Below, piece after piece: positions 10,018 to 20,512 of a DNA stretch of 64,000 nt (position 1 is the first letter of the stretch; each line of letters begins with the position of its first letter). This DNA comes from Mauremys mutica (lineage: Eukaryota; Chordata; Testudines; Geoemydidae). The notes beneath the pieces were generated by a model. It did not search any database. It saw nothing but the letters and a program-made list of their open reading frames with translations, and was not told the origin of the DNA. The position numbers and the translations under genes were made by a program. Location of the stretch: assembly GCF_020497125.1 (NCBI RefSeq), contig NC_059082.1, forward strand, positions 28,604,965 through 28,668,964, given 5' to 3'.

Positions 10018-10229
10018 CTATAGGGAGAGAGAGAAGCCTAAGCCAGTGATCCACAAAGGCCAACAACTAGACATGGAGCCACCTCAGCTAGCCAATGGGA
10101 GATGCTGATAAGAGCGGTGTGCCCTCTCATGGAGAAACATGCCCAAGTGTGGGCTGCAGGGAGGCACCCAGCTCTGATAGTGATCCACAACTGGGAACTC
10201 CTGTCTTGGAATCAGGTAGCTTAGGTGCC
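10018..10229. repeat. Right-hand remainder of an interrupted dispersed repeat
   Basis: The phrase tgatccacaaaggcc here echoes tgatccacaaagcctg at about 9003, on the far side of the G-rich block, and resembles a repeat built on gtgatccaca words. Its boundaries are unclear. Confidence 0.35.
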
Positions 10230-10616
10230 TAAGGCCTGGTCTACACTAGGAGTTTGTCGAATTTAGCAGCATTAATTTGACTTAACCCTGCACCCGTCCA
10301 CACCAGGAAGCCAATTAGTTCGACCTAGAGGGCTCTTTAGTTCGAATTCTGTACTCCTCCCCGACGAGGGGAGTAGCGCTAAATTCGACATGGCTATGTC
10401 AAATTAGCCTATGTGTGGACAGAAATCGACCTTAGTAGCTCCGGGAGCTATCCCACAGTGCACCACTCTGACGCTCTGGACAGCAGTCCGAGCTTGGATG
10501 TTCTGACCAGCCAACAGGAAAAGCCCCGGGAAAATTTGAATTCCTTTTCCTGTCTGGCCAGTTTGAATCTCATTTCCTGTTTGGACATCGTGGCGAGCTC
10601 AGCAGCACCAGCAACG

Positions 10617-11193
10617 ATGCAGAGCTCTCCAGCAGAGGAGTCCAGGCAATCTCAGAATAGAAAGAGGGCCCCAGCATGGACTGACCGGGAAGTCTTGGAT
10701 CTGATCGCTGTGTGGGGCGATGAGTCTGTGCTTTCGGAGCTGCGCTCCAAAAAACGGAATACAAAGACCTACGAGAAGGTCTCCAAAGCCATGAGAGACA
10801 GAGGATACAGCCGGGATGCAATGCAGTGCCGCGTGAAAATCAAGGACCTGAGACAAGGCTACCAAAAAATCAAAGCGGCAAACGGACGCTCCGGAGCCCA
10901 GCCCCAGACATGCCGCTTCTACGAGGCACTGCATGCCATTCTTGGTGGGTCTGCCACAAATGCCCCACCAGTGACCGTGGACTCCGACGATGGGATAGTG
11001 TCGACGGCCAGTTCCTCGGCAATGTTCGCGGACGGGGAAGATGAGAAAGGAGATGAGGAGGAGGCGGCAGTCAACAGCGCTTACAACGCTGGTTTCCCCG
11101 ACAGCCAGGATCTCTTCATCACCCTCACGGAGATCCCCTACCAACCCTCCCCAGCAGTTACCCCGGACCCTGAATCAGGGGAAGGATCAGTCG
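10617..11193 (+). CDS. Harbinger Myb/SANT-like protein, exon 1
   Basis: From ATG 10617 the frame gives 192 codons plus one base before a consensus donor, GTAAGT, at 11194. The N-terminal third is a trihelix/Myb_DNA-bind_4-type domain: APAWTDREVLDLIAVWG, then KTYEKVSKAMRDRGYSRD and CRVKIKDLRQGYQKIKAANG, followed by FYEALHAILGG. An acidic stretch (DGEDEKGDEEE) follows. In vertebrate Harbingers this partner protein binds transposon DNA and brings the transposase to the nucleus. The frame remains open upstream to 10413, but ATG 10617 begins the recognisable protein. No stop interrupts exon 1. Splicing is inferred from the signals and from phase agreement with exon 2. Confidence 0.75.
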
Positions 11194-13191
11194 GTAAGTG
11201 CTTTAAACATGTAAACTTTTATTATCAATGTAACAGGAATCTGAACTATGTGAAAAGGAGGTCTATATATATGGGGACAGAACAGAAATCCTCCTGGGAG
11301 ATCTCCACGAAGCTCTCCTGGAGGTAATCGAAAAGCCTCCGCAAGAGGTTCCTGGGGAGAGCTGCCTTATTGGGTGCTCCGTGGTAGCACACTTTTCCGC
11401 TGGGAACATTGCCTCGAGGAGCATGGCAGCGTAGGCCCCTGGTTTGTGCTGGCTTTCACGCAGCATGCGCTCTCTATCTCCTTCAGTGACCCTCCTCAGG
11501 GTGATCTCACTCGGCGACTCTGCATCTAATTAGGGGAATTAGTGTAATGTTAGGCCTGGTCCAAAGTATTTCTAAAAAAATCTCCAGACAGACGCCATAG
11601 CAGAGACTCAGCACGCTGCTGCGTGACAAACGTAACGGAAAGCCAAAGAATCAAATGGACGCTCATGGAGGGAGGGAGGGGGGACTGAGGATGCAAGCTA
11701 TCCCACAGTTCCTGCAGTCTCCGAAAAGCATTTGCATTCTTGGCTGAGCTCCCAATACCTGTAGGGTCAAACACATTGTCCGCGGTGGTTCAGGGCATAG
11801 CTCGTCAATGTACCCCCACCCCCAGAAGGAAAAGGGAAAAAAATCGTCTCTTGACTCTTTTAAATGTCACCCTATGTGTACTGAATGCTGCTGGTAGACG
11901 CGATGCTGCGGCACTGTACTGTAGCATCCTCGCCCCCCCTCCTTGGTGGCTGATGGTGCAATATGGCTGATATCTGTCATCATCATCAGCCTTGTGGCAG
12001 ATGGTGTAGTGCAGAAGGACTGGTATCTGTCCTCATCATCAGCCCATAAGTAGACGGTCTGGTAACCATCATCATAGCAACAGGGGGCTGAGCTCCATCA
12101 GCCCCCGCCCTTCATGTGTAAAGAAAAGATTCTGTACTGCCTGGACTATCATAGCAGCAGGATGCTGGTCTCCTCTCCCCCACACTGCTTAATGTCCTGT
12201 CTGGACTATCATAGCAGCTGGAGGCTGCCTTCCCCTCATTTCATTTCACTAACAAGTCACTGTTTCTCATTCCTGCATTCTTTATTACTTCAGCACACAA
12301 ATGGGGGGACACTGCAATGGTAGCCCAGGAAGGCTGGGGGAGGAGGGAAGCAACAGGTGGGGTTGTTGCAGGAGTATCCCCTGTGAATGGCATGCAGCTC
12401 ATCATTCCTGCATGATCTGACATGGAGCGGCTGTGCTCTCTGGTTCTCTGATACACTGGATCTCTAGTACACTTGCCCCACATTCTAGGCAGGACTGATT
12501 CTATTTTTAGATACCAAAAAGGAGGGATTGACTCGGGGAGTCATTCTCAGTTTTGTCTTTTGCGCCCCCGGCCGATCTCAGCCAGGGGCACCTATGACAG
12601 CAGCAGAAGGTATAGTGCAATAGGACTGGTAACCGTCATCTCATTGCCAATTTACAATGGCATGGTAGACGGTACAGAACGGCTGCTAACCATCTCTGCT
12701 GTCATGCAAAAGCAAATGAATGCTGCTGTGCAGCGCTGCTGAATCGCCTCTGTCCGCGGCATCTAGTACACATATGGTGACAGTGACAAAAGGCAAAACA
12801 GGCTCCATGGTTGCCATGCTATGGCGTCTGCCAGGGCAATCCAGGGAAAAAGGGCACGAAATGATTGTCTGCCGTTGCTTTCCCGGAGGAAGGAATGACT
12901 GACGACATTTACCCAGAACCACCCGCGACAATGATTTTTGCCCCATCAGGCACTGGGATCTCAACCCAGAATTCCAAGGGTCGGGGGAGACTGTGAGGGG
13001 GTGGAACAAGGGCAGAGTTTATGCTTTCCGGATTGCCTGCAGCAGGAGTGCGCATGAGATAGGTGCTGTGCATGGTCTTGTTCACAGAGACAGACTAGAC
13101 TGTGTTCATTGTTCACAAAAATGTATCTTTGCAAGGAATTCACTCCCTTTTTCCCATCACACAACTTCGACTGTCTCCAGACCTGCCCCAG
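11194..13191 (+). other. Probable intron of the Harbinger Myb-like gene
   Basis: Begins GTAAGT and ends with a pyrimidine-containing tract and CAG at 13189-13191. It contains several catcatcatcagcc-type short repeats (11970-12090). I see no other conserved coding segment. Confidence 0.5.
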
Positions 13192-13541
13192 CATCCCCCT
13201 CACAGAGGCTGGCACAGATTAGGCGGCGAAAGAAAAAGACACGGGACGAGATGTTCGCTGAACTTATGGGCTGCTCCCGAGCTGAGGCGGCCCAGCAGAG
13301 CCAGTGGAGGGAGAACCTCTCTCAGTACCAGCGCTCACACAGCGAACGGGAGGAGAGGTAGCGTGAGGAAGACAAGCAGGCGACTCAAACGCTGCTTGGA
13401 CTAATGAGGGAGCAAATGGACACGCTCCGGCGCCTTGTGGATGTTCTGCAGGACCGCAGGCAGGAGGACAGAGCCTCCCTGCAGTGTATCTGCAACCGCC
13501 CTCCCCCGCCACAAAGTCCCATACCCCCTCACCCAAAATAA
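13192..13541 (+). pseudogene. Harbinger Myb/SANT-like protein, exon 2 with premature TAG
   Basis: Joining base 11193 to 13192 keeps the frame and gives a basic segment (RLAQIRRRKKKTRDEMF) followed by a long glutamine/glutamate-rich coiled-coil-like helix. This is the usual C-terminal half of Harbinger Myb-like proteins, probably for dimerisation or transposase contact. The frame meets TAG at 13359-13361. It then continues in the same frame with a matching heptad-like pattern (TLLGLMREQMDTLRRLVDVL) and a proline-rich tail to TAA at 13539-13541. I therefore read the TAG as one nonsense change in an otherwise preserved exon. Confidence 0.65.
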
Positions 13542-14354
13542 CAAGAAGGAGGGGCGCCAGGGGCCGTGAAAACTGTCACCCAAAAGCTCTCATTCCCTAA
13601 ATTTTGAGAAGTCCTTCCCTTCCTGACTCACCCAAGCCCCAATCCCAGTTTCATCCCCTGTCTAGTTGATTATTAAAAATACTTTGCTGTTAATTACTGT
13701 TTCTGTCATGTTTTTGTACAGAAGACTGTGTTTGAAGGGTGGGGTGGGAAGGGGGTTGGTGATTGCATAGGACAGTCGCCTTTACCAGGGTACAGACACG
13801 GGGGCAGGATCAGCAGCAGGTCACACACACAGTGCAGTCAGTAGGCACCCTGGTCGGAATGGGAGGTGGTTTCCAGGTTCTGTGTGGGTGGGGGGGTACG
13901 TGACTTTGTAGCGGGGGAGGGCGGTTACAGATCTTATGCAGCGGTCCTTGTCCTGGACCACAGAGCCACGCAGCAGGGGAATCTGTATCCGTCCTCCTCC
14001 GCAACACGGTCACATAGCCCCCGCACACAGAGTCCCAAAAAGGAGGGATGGCAGGCTCCGTTGAAACAACCAGTCCGGCACTGCGGACCGCTCTAGGAGC
14101 AGGAGCCTGTCATTCCTCAAGTTTAGAGGCGGTCTTTACATCACTGCACACCCTACCCAGCACAGTCTGCGTCCCAGTTTCAACCCTTTAACGCAAAAAG
14201 TCATTAATATAGAAACCTTTGTTAAGTAACAATGGAACATGTATTTTATTTTTACACGTGTGTTGGAAGGGGGGAAAACGGGGTGAATGGGGTATGTAAC
14301 TGCAGAGGATAGTCAACAGTAACTGGGCAAAGAAACAGGGGTAGGTTCAGCTAG
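13542..14354. other. Convergent 3' region between the two Harbinger genes
   Basis: Holds ATTAAA at 13672-13677, a possible polyadenylation signal for the plus-strand gene, and TTTATT at 14245-14250, which reads AATAAA on the minus strand for the transposase gene. No other coding segment is seen. Confidence 0.45.
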
Positions 14355-15615
14355 TCACAGGTCACGCTGCTCACTGAGGAACCTAGCTTTCAAAGCCTCA
14401 TGGATGCACAGCGCTTCCCGCTGGGCTCTTCTAATCGCACGGTTGTCTGGCTGAGCGTAATCAGCAGCCAGGCGATTTGCCTCAACCTCCCATCCCACCA
14501 TAAAGGTCTCCCCCTTGCTCTCACAGAGATTGTGGAGCACACAGCAAGCTGCAATAACAATAGGGATATTGGTTTCGCTGAGATCCGAGCGAGTCAGTAA
14601 GCTTCGCCATCTCCCCTTGAGACGTCCGAAAGCACACTCCACCACCATTCTACACTTGCTCAGCCGGTAGTTGAAGAGCTCCTTGTCACTGTCCAAGGTG
14701 CCTGTATAGGGCTTCATGAGCCAGGGCATTAGCGGGTAGGCTGGGTCCCCGAGGATCACTATAGGCATCTGCACATCCCCAAGAGTTATTTTGTGGTCCG
14801 GGAAGAAACTACCTTCCTGCAGGCGTCTAAACAGACCAGAGTTCCTGAAAACACGCGCGTCATGAACCTTGCCCGGCCACCCGACGTTGATATTGGTAAA
14901 ACGTCCCCTATGGTCCACCAGTGCTTGCAGCACCATTGAAAAGTAGCCCTTTCGGTTAATATACTGGCTGGCCTGGTGGTCCGGTCCCAGGATAGGGATG
15001 TGAGTTCCATCTATAGCCCCACCGCAGTTTGGGAATCCCATCACGGCGAAGCCATCTATGATGACCTGGACGTTTCCCAGGGTCAACGATTGCGTAGGCT
15101 ACTTGCATCACAGCAACCCCCACGGTAGATTTGCCCACGCCAAAGTGGTTCGCTACTGACCGGTAGCTGTCTGGCGTTGCAAGGTTCCAGAGGGCTATGG
15201 CTACTCGCTTCTGCACAGTCAGGGCTGCTCGCATCCGGGTGTCCTTGCGTTTCAGGGCAGGGGACAGCAAGTCACACAGTTCAAGGAAAGTGCCCTTACA
15301 CAACCTGAAGTTTCGCAGCCACTGTGATTCATCCCAGACCTGCAGCACTATGTGGTCCCACCAGTCCGTGCTTGTTTCCCGGGCCCAGAATCGCTGTTCC
15401 ACAGCATGAACATGACCCATTGCCACCATGATCTCCGCGGCGCGGGATCCCGTGCTTTCTGAGAGGTCTGTGCCACTCTGAGACTTCATGTCCTCACCGT
15501 GCTGCCGGAGCCTCCTCGCCCGATTTCTCAGCAGCTGACTGTGGAAGAGGTGGACGATAAGGTGCGAGGAGTTGACAACAGCCATAAGTGCAGCGATGAT
15601 CGCAGCGGGCTCCAT
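14355..15615 (-). pseudogene. Harbinger DDE transposase, one frameshift
   Basis: The N-terminal frame starts at ATG 15615. It contains an acidic/aromatic region and a helix-turn-helix (LTVQKRVAIALWNLAT, then SYRSVANHFGVGKSTVG), as in HTH_Tnp_4/PIF transposases, which bind the TIRs. The catalytic domain is in another frame from about 15086 to the stop at 14355. It has the three expected acidic residues: D in GAIDGTHI (near 15010), D in ILGDPAYP (near 14746) and E in VVECAFGRLKGRW (near 14637). The frames cross at about 15086-15105, consistent with one extra base or two lost. Apart from that lesion the whole transposase, about 415 residues, can be traced. The reaction is cut-and-paste transposition at TWA targets. 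Confidence 0.85.
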
Positions 15616-16084
15616 GCTCGCAGTGCTGTGGCGTCCGCGCTGTCACTGACCAGAAAAGTGCGCGAAAAGATTTCCCGCCGGCGCTTTCAGGGAGGGAGGG
15701 CAGGAGTGACGGTTGAATGATGACAGTTACCCAAGACCACCCTCGACACATGTTTTCCCCCAGCAGGCATTGGGGGCTCTACCCAGAATTCCAATGGGCA
15801 GCGGGGACTGCGGGAACTGTGGGATAGCTGCCCACAGTGCACCGCTTCCAATGTCGACGCTTGTCCCGTTAGTGTGGACTCACAAAGTCGAATTAGTGTC
15901 CTTAGTATGGATACACAAATTTGACTTTGTAAGGTCGATTCCACAAATTCGACTTAAGTTGAATCGAACTACTCTTGTAGTGTAGACATACCCTAAGTCA
16001 TTCCTTTTGAGTACAAGTTAGATGCCAGCTTCACTCCACATGAAATGGGGCTGGAGAGTGCAGGGAGGGAGGGTACCACTGCCC

Positions 16085-16250
16085 CCATGATAACTTTCAG
16101 CCCAATGATTAGCACACTCACCTCGGATGTGGGAGACTCAGGTCTGGTTCCCCATTCCGCATGATGGGGAGACAGAATTTGAACAGGGCTCTTGCACTCC
16201 TCTGGAAAGTGTTCTAACCACTGAGCTATAGGATATTCAGATGTTTGTCT
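16085..16250. repeat. tRNA-like SINE/MITE fragment
   Basis: A tRNA-looking stretch (gattagcacactcacctcgg, then a B-box-like ggtctggttcccc) is followed by an inverted counterpart (gttctaaccactgagctat). The same family, with a better B-box-like ggttcaactcc, appears at about 41065-41170. Confidence 0.5.
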
Positions 16251-16341
16251 GTCCTATTGGACTTCTCGCAGCCACGCCGCCAAAAGCCGCCTGCCCCTCG
16301 TGCTTGAGGGGGCCAAAAACAGAGCCACCCCGATTCAGTTT

Positions 16342-16344
<3 letters not shown>

Positions 16345-16384
<40 letters not shown>
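16345..16384. repeat. (AG)20 dinucleotide microsatellite
   Basis: Forty bases of uninterrupted AG. Confidence 0.98.
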
Positions 16385-16389
<5 letters not shown>

Positions 16390-17944
16390 AAATGTTGATT
16401 ACTATTTTAAGGGAGAAAAAGCTGAAGTTACAGAGGGTGATAGGTCATAAAATAGTACGATAAGCAATAAAAAAATTATTAGAAGCTTGAAATGTGCTGG
16501 CAGAGGAAAGAGACAAAGATCAAGCAATAAAAGCCATTTTATTTGAAACTGCAGCATACATACTGCAGGAGGGAGCAAGGGGCACATGTGGCCTAGACCT
16601 TGCAGGGCCTTTGATTGTTTCAAGAGTCTTTGAAGTAGTCACTGGCAGTGCTGCAGCAGCAAGCAGCCTAAATGAACAAAGAAAAGGAGGCTATGCCTCA
16701 TTTGAAAGGTTTGCCTGGAAACTTAACTATCTGCACCTTCTGGGATTCTCACCGACCCATGAATTATATTGCAGCTACCCACTTGCAGCAAAAGGCAGTA
16801 ATGCAATAGTAACTGTCATAGAAAGAGAAGAGGGATAGATAACTAAAAAGCGTAATTGAAATTCACTACATTTATCGCTCTTATTAACAGACATCCCATC
16901 AGATGCATACATTTAATAAAAAATGGTTTTCAGTTGCTTTTTTGGTGGGGGTAAGGGGGAGGATTATTTTTAAACACATTTATTCTTGAAATCATAAAAT
17001 TGCTGCCAACCAGATACATTTCCTTACTAAAAGGAATCTGTGCTCTAATGTGACAGCAGCAAATATTAAACACATCTCAGACACAGTGATATAGTGAGGG
17101 ACCCACCATTTCTGGTCCCTTGGAACGCTGATGTGTATTTCAACACCTTTAAAAATGTTTCTACAGCACAGACCTTACCTTGCAGTTTTTCACTTCAGCA
17201 AAGCACTTAAACTTAAACATCTACTTAAGCACATGCTTATATCCCATTGACTAGAATATTTAAAGCGTAGCACATGCTTCAGTGCTTCCCCCTCCACATT
17301 GATTGACTCAGCAGTTTCACTGATGTCACTGTGAGTATAAGAATTGCAGAATTAGACCCAGTACAAACCTTCCAGGACCAATTTAAAAAAAAACATGAAG
17401 ATTCCAGTATTCCCCAATGTACATCATTAAACAATGCCCAAAAACAAATAGCTATCACATAGTCCACACTACAATTTTATAGCCGTGCAGTACCAGCCTC
17501 TCAAACCCAACTCAGCTGACACGGGCCAGATGGGGGTGTTTATTGCAATGTAGACATATGCTTAAGGATGTCTCTCATACAGAACATAATGCAAGATCAT
17601 CATGATTGGCCTTTACCGAGCCAATTGGATTGCAAATGCTACATTTTGTCACCCCTGGTCTTTGAATCAAGTAACACCTCCTCCTTGACCATTCTAAGCC
17701 ATTAATACACAATACTTCGGGGTTAATATACATTATATTTTTGAGTTAACATGGTAAAAAAAATGAATGAACTAGAACACATGAAAAAATGGAAAAGTGA
17801 AATGCATAGTTTTCTGTTACTATTGAAATGAAAATATCTTGGGAATATTCAGGGGATAGCTTGATTGGGTTTTTGTTGTTGTTTATAAACCAATTTAAGG
17901 TTGTCATACTTTGTTACATCTATTTTTTTTAAAACAAGAGGCAA
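16385..17944. other. Intron with decayed repeat fragments
   Basis: A decayed palindromic-repeat fragment lies at about 17195-17290 (cagcaaagcactta, cccattgact). A possible MITE remnant lies at about 17465-17570 (agtccacactac at the left, gcaatgtagacat at the right). The open frame at 16494-16838 resembles no known domain and is probably chance. Confidence 0.4.
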
Positions 17945-17964
17945 TTTGGAGTGTTTTATAGAAT

Positions 17965-18172
17965 TGAGGCATAGTCAATGCCTGCGGGAAGGGAAGCCAG
18001 CACATCCCTTGGACCGCACTGCTTCCCGCAGCCCCCATTGGCCTGGAGCAGCGAACCGCAGCCAGTGGGAGCCGCGATCGGCCGAACCTATGGACGTGGC
18101 AGGTAAACAAACTGGCCTGGCCCGCCAGGGGTTTTCCTTGAACCAGCGGCGGACCAGCTTTGAGAACCACTG
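17965..18172. mobile_element. hAT-like GC-rich element, one half
   Basis: GC-rich sequence with ccattggcctggagcagcg, gatcggccgaacc and gcccgccaggggttttcc, ending gagaaccactg at 18172, whose reverse complement cagtggttctc is a typical hAT terminus. A related copy lies at 29108-29270. The expected mirror-image left half is missing. It abuts the 3' side of the CR1 directly. Confidence 0.5.
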
Positions 18173-18493
18173 ATCTAGACCATCCCTGACAGGTGTTTGT
18201 CTAACCTGCTCTTAAAAATCTCCAATGATGGAGATTCCACAACCTCCCTAGGCTTACCCACCCTGACAGTTAGGAAGTTTTTCCTAATGTCCAACCTAAA
18301 CATCCCTTGCTGCAATTTAAGCCCATTGCTTCTTGTCCTCTCCTCAAAAGTTATGAACAAATTTTCTCCCTCTTCCTTGTAACAACCTTTCATGTACTTA
18401 AAAAAATTATGTCCCCCTCAGTCTTCTCTTTTCCACAAACCCAATTTTTTCAATCTTCCCTCATAGGTCATGTTTTCTAGACCTTTGATCATT

Positions 18494-18940
18494 TTAGTTA
18501 CTCTTCTCTGAAAGTTTGTCCACATCCTTCCTGAAACATGGCGCCCAGAACTGGACACAATACTCCAGTTGAGGCCTAATCAGTGCAGAGTAGAGCGGAA
18601 TAATTACTTCTTGTGTCTTGCTTACAACACTCCTGCTAATGCATACCAGAATGATGTTCACTTTTTTTGCAACAGTGTTACACTGTTGACTCATATTTAA
18701 CTTGTGGTCCACTATGACCCCCACATCCCTTTCCGCAGTACTCCTTGCTATGCAGTCATTTCCCATTTTATATGTGTGCAACTGATTGTTCCTTCCTAAG
18801 TGGAGTACTTTGCATTTGTCCTTATTGAATTTCCTCCTATTTACTTCAGACCATTTCAAAATGACCTGGACAAACTGAAGAATTATAATCCTAATCTTCC
18901 AAAGCACTTGCAACCCCTCCCATCTTGGTATCGTTGGCAA
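18494..18940 (-). pseudogene. CR1 ORF2 fragment: motif C region and C-terminal domain
   Basis: Just upstream, at about 18928-18945, the motif C region reads KFANDTKM, so the first catalytic aspartate of the usual FADD has become asparagine (GAC to AAC). The fragment continues with KWSEVNRRKFNKDKCKVLHLG and ends in LYSALIRPQLEYCVQFWAP, a conserved CR1 C-terminal signature. Confidence 0.8.
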
Positions 18941-19143
18941 ACTTTATAAGTGTACTCTCTATGCCATTATCTACATCATTGATGAAGATATTGAACAGAA
19001 CTGGACCCAGACCTGATCCCTGCTCAACCCAACTCGTTATGCTCTTCCATTATGACTGAGCCACTGATAACTACTCTCTGGGAACCGTTTTCCAACTAGT
19101 TATGCACCCACCTTATTAGTAGCTCCATCTAGGTTGCATTTCC

Positions 19144-19782
19144 CTAGTTTATGAGAAGGTCATGTGAGACAGTATCAAAAGCTTTACTAAAGTCAAGATA
19201 AACCATGTCTATGTCCCCCCCATCCACTAGGCTTGTTACCCTGTCAAAGAAAGCTATCAGGTTGGTTTGATATGATTTGTTCTTGACAAATCCATGCTGA
19301 CTGTTACTTATCACCTTATTATCTTCTAGATGTTTGCAAATTGATTGCTTAATTATTTGCTCCATTATCTTTCCAGGTACAAAAGTTAAGCTGAGTGGTC
19401 TGTAATTTCCCAGATTGTCTTTATTTCCCTTTTTATAGATTGACACTATATTTGCCCTTTTCCAGTCTTCTGGGATCTTTCCCATCTTCCATGACTTTTC
19501 AAAGACAATCACTAATGGTTCAGATATCCCCTCAGTCAGTTCCCTGAGTGTTCTAGGATGCATTTCATCAGGTCCTGGTGACTTGAAGACATCTAACTTG
19601 TCTAAGTGATTTTTAGCTTGTTCTTTCCCTATTTTAGCCTCTGATCCTACCTCATTTTCACTGGCATTCACTGTGCAAGATGTCAAATCACCACCAACCT
19701 TCTTGGTGAAAACTGAAACAAAGAAGTTATTAAGCACCTCCGCCATTTCCACATTTTCTGTTATTGTTTTCCCCCCCCTCAT
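19144..19782 (-). pseudogene. CR1 ORF2 fragment: reverse transcriptase fingers and palm
   Basis: Contains [51 protein letters not shown] and motif [19 protein letters not shown], the standard CR1 reverse transcriptase order. It breaks right after motif A. Confidence 0.9.
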
Positions 19783-20139
19783 TGAGTAACAGGCCTACCC
19801 TGTCCTTGGTCTTCCTCTTGCTTCTATGTATTTGTAGAATGTTTTCTTGTTACCCTTTATATGTCTAGCTAGTTTAATCTTGTTTTGTGCCTTGGCCTTT
19901 CTAATTTTATCCCTACATACCTGTGTTTTTTGTTTACATTCATCCTTTGTAATTTGATCTAGATTCCACTTTTTGTAGGACTCTTTTTTGACTTATAGAT
20001 CATTGAAGATCTCCTGGCTAAGCCAGGGTGGTCTCTTGCCATATTTCATATCTTTCCTATGGAGTGGGATACTTTGTTCTTGTGCCCCTAATAACGTCTC
20101 TTTGAAAAACTGCCAACTGTCTTCAATTGTTTTTTTCCC

Positions 20140-20493
20140 TTAGACTTGCTTCCCATAGGATCTTACCAACTCCCTGAGTTTGCTAAAGTCTGCCGCCTTG
20201 AAATCCATTGTCTTTATTTTACTGTTCTCCCTCCTACCATTCCTTAGAATCATGAACGCTACCATTTCATGATCACTTTCACCAAAGCTGTCTTCCACTT
20301 TCAAAATCTCAACCAATTCCTCCCTATTTGTTAAAATCAAATCTAGAACAGCCTCTCCCTTAGTAGCTTTCTCCACCTTCTGAAATAAAAAATTATCTTC
20401 AATATATTCCAAGAACTTGTTGGATAATCTGTGCTGTGCTGTGTTATTTTCCCAACAGATGTTTGAGTAGTTGAAGTCCCCCATCACCACCAA
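20140..20493 (-). pseudogene. CR1 ORF2 fragment: endonuclease C-terminal half
   Basis: Reads [13 protein letters not shown] at its start, LDLILTN in the middle and ESDHEMVAF towards the end. These are the D/N and SDH boxes of the apurinic-type endonuclease. The N-terminal part of the domain is missing because the element is 5'-truncated near 20512. Confidence 0.85.
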
Positions 20494-20512
20494 GTCCTGT
20501 GCTTTGGATAAT

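Larger units (their letters stand above)
10233..15993. mobile_element. Near-complete PIF/Harbinger DNA transposon (5.76 kb)
   Basis: Left terminus ggcctggtctacact (10233) and the reverse complement of the right terminus, gggtatgtctacact (15993), form the TIR. The 3-bp duplication TAA flanks both sides (10230-10232, 15994-15996), the hallmark of this superfamily. Inside are the two genes known from vertebrate Harbingers: a Myb/SANT-like DNA-binding protein (+) and a DDE_Tnp_4 transposase (-), arranged convergently. Subterminal regions also match each other (both carry cccacagtgcacc, near 10453 and 15832). MITEs with the same termini occur at 31792 and 49307, so this is the type of element that could mobilise them. 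Confidence 0.9.
18173..20512 (-). mobile_element. CR1 LINE, 5'-truncated and degraded
   Basis: On the minus strand the order is endonuclease (from about 20512), reverse transcriptase, then C-terminal part and 3' UTR, ending at the aacacctgtcagggatggtctag-type segment at 18173-18195. The usual last bases of CR1, with the ATTCTATG repeat, are absent; a hAT-like end sits there instead. Several frameshifts and stops split the ORF, so it is inactive. CR1 is the dominant LINE of sauropsids. Confidence 0.9.

Noticed and set aside
16085..16250. A functional tRNA gene
   Set aside because: No cloverleaf with intact acceptor and anticodon stems; it is a dispersed repeat with a second copy at 41065.
16494..16838. 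A 114-codon plus-strand open frame
   Set aside because: Amphipathic-looking but with no recognisable domain and no splice or promoter support.
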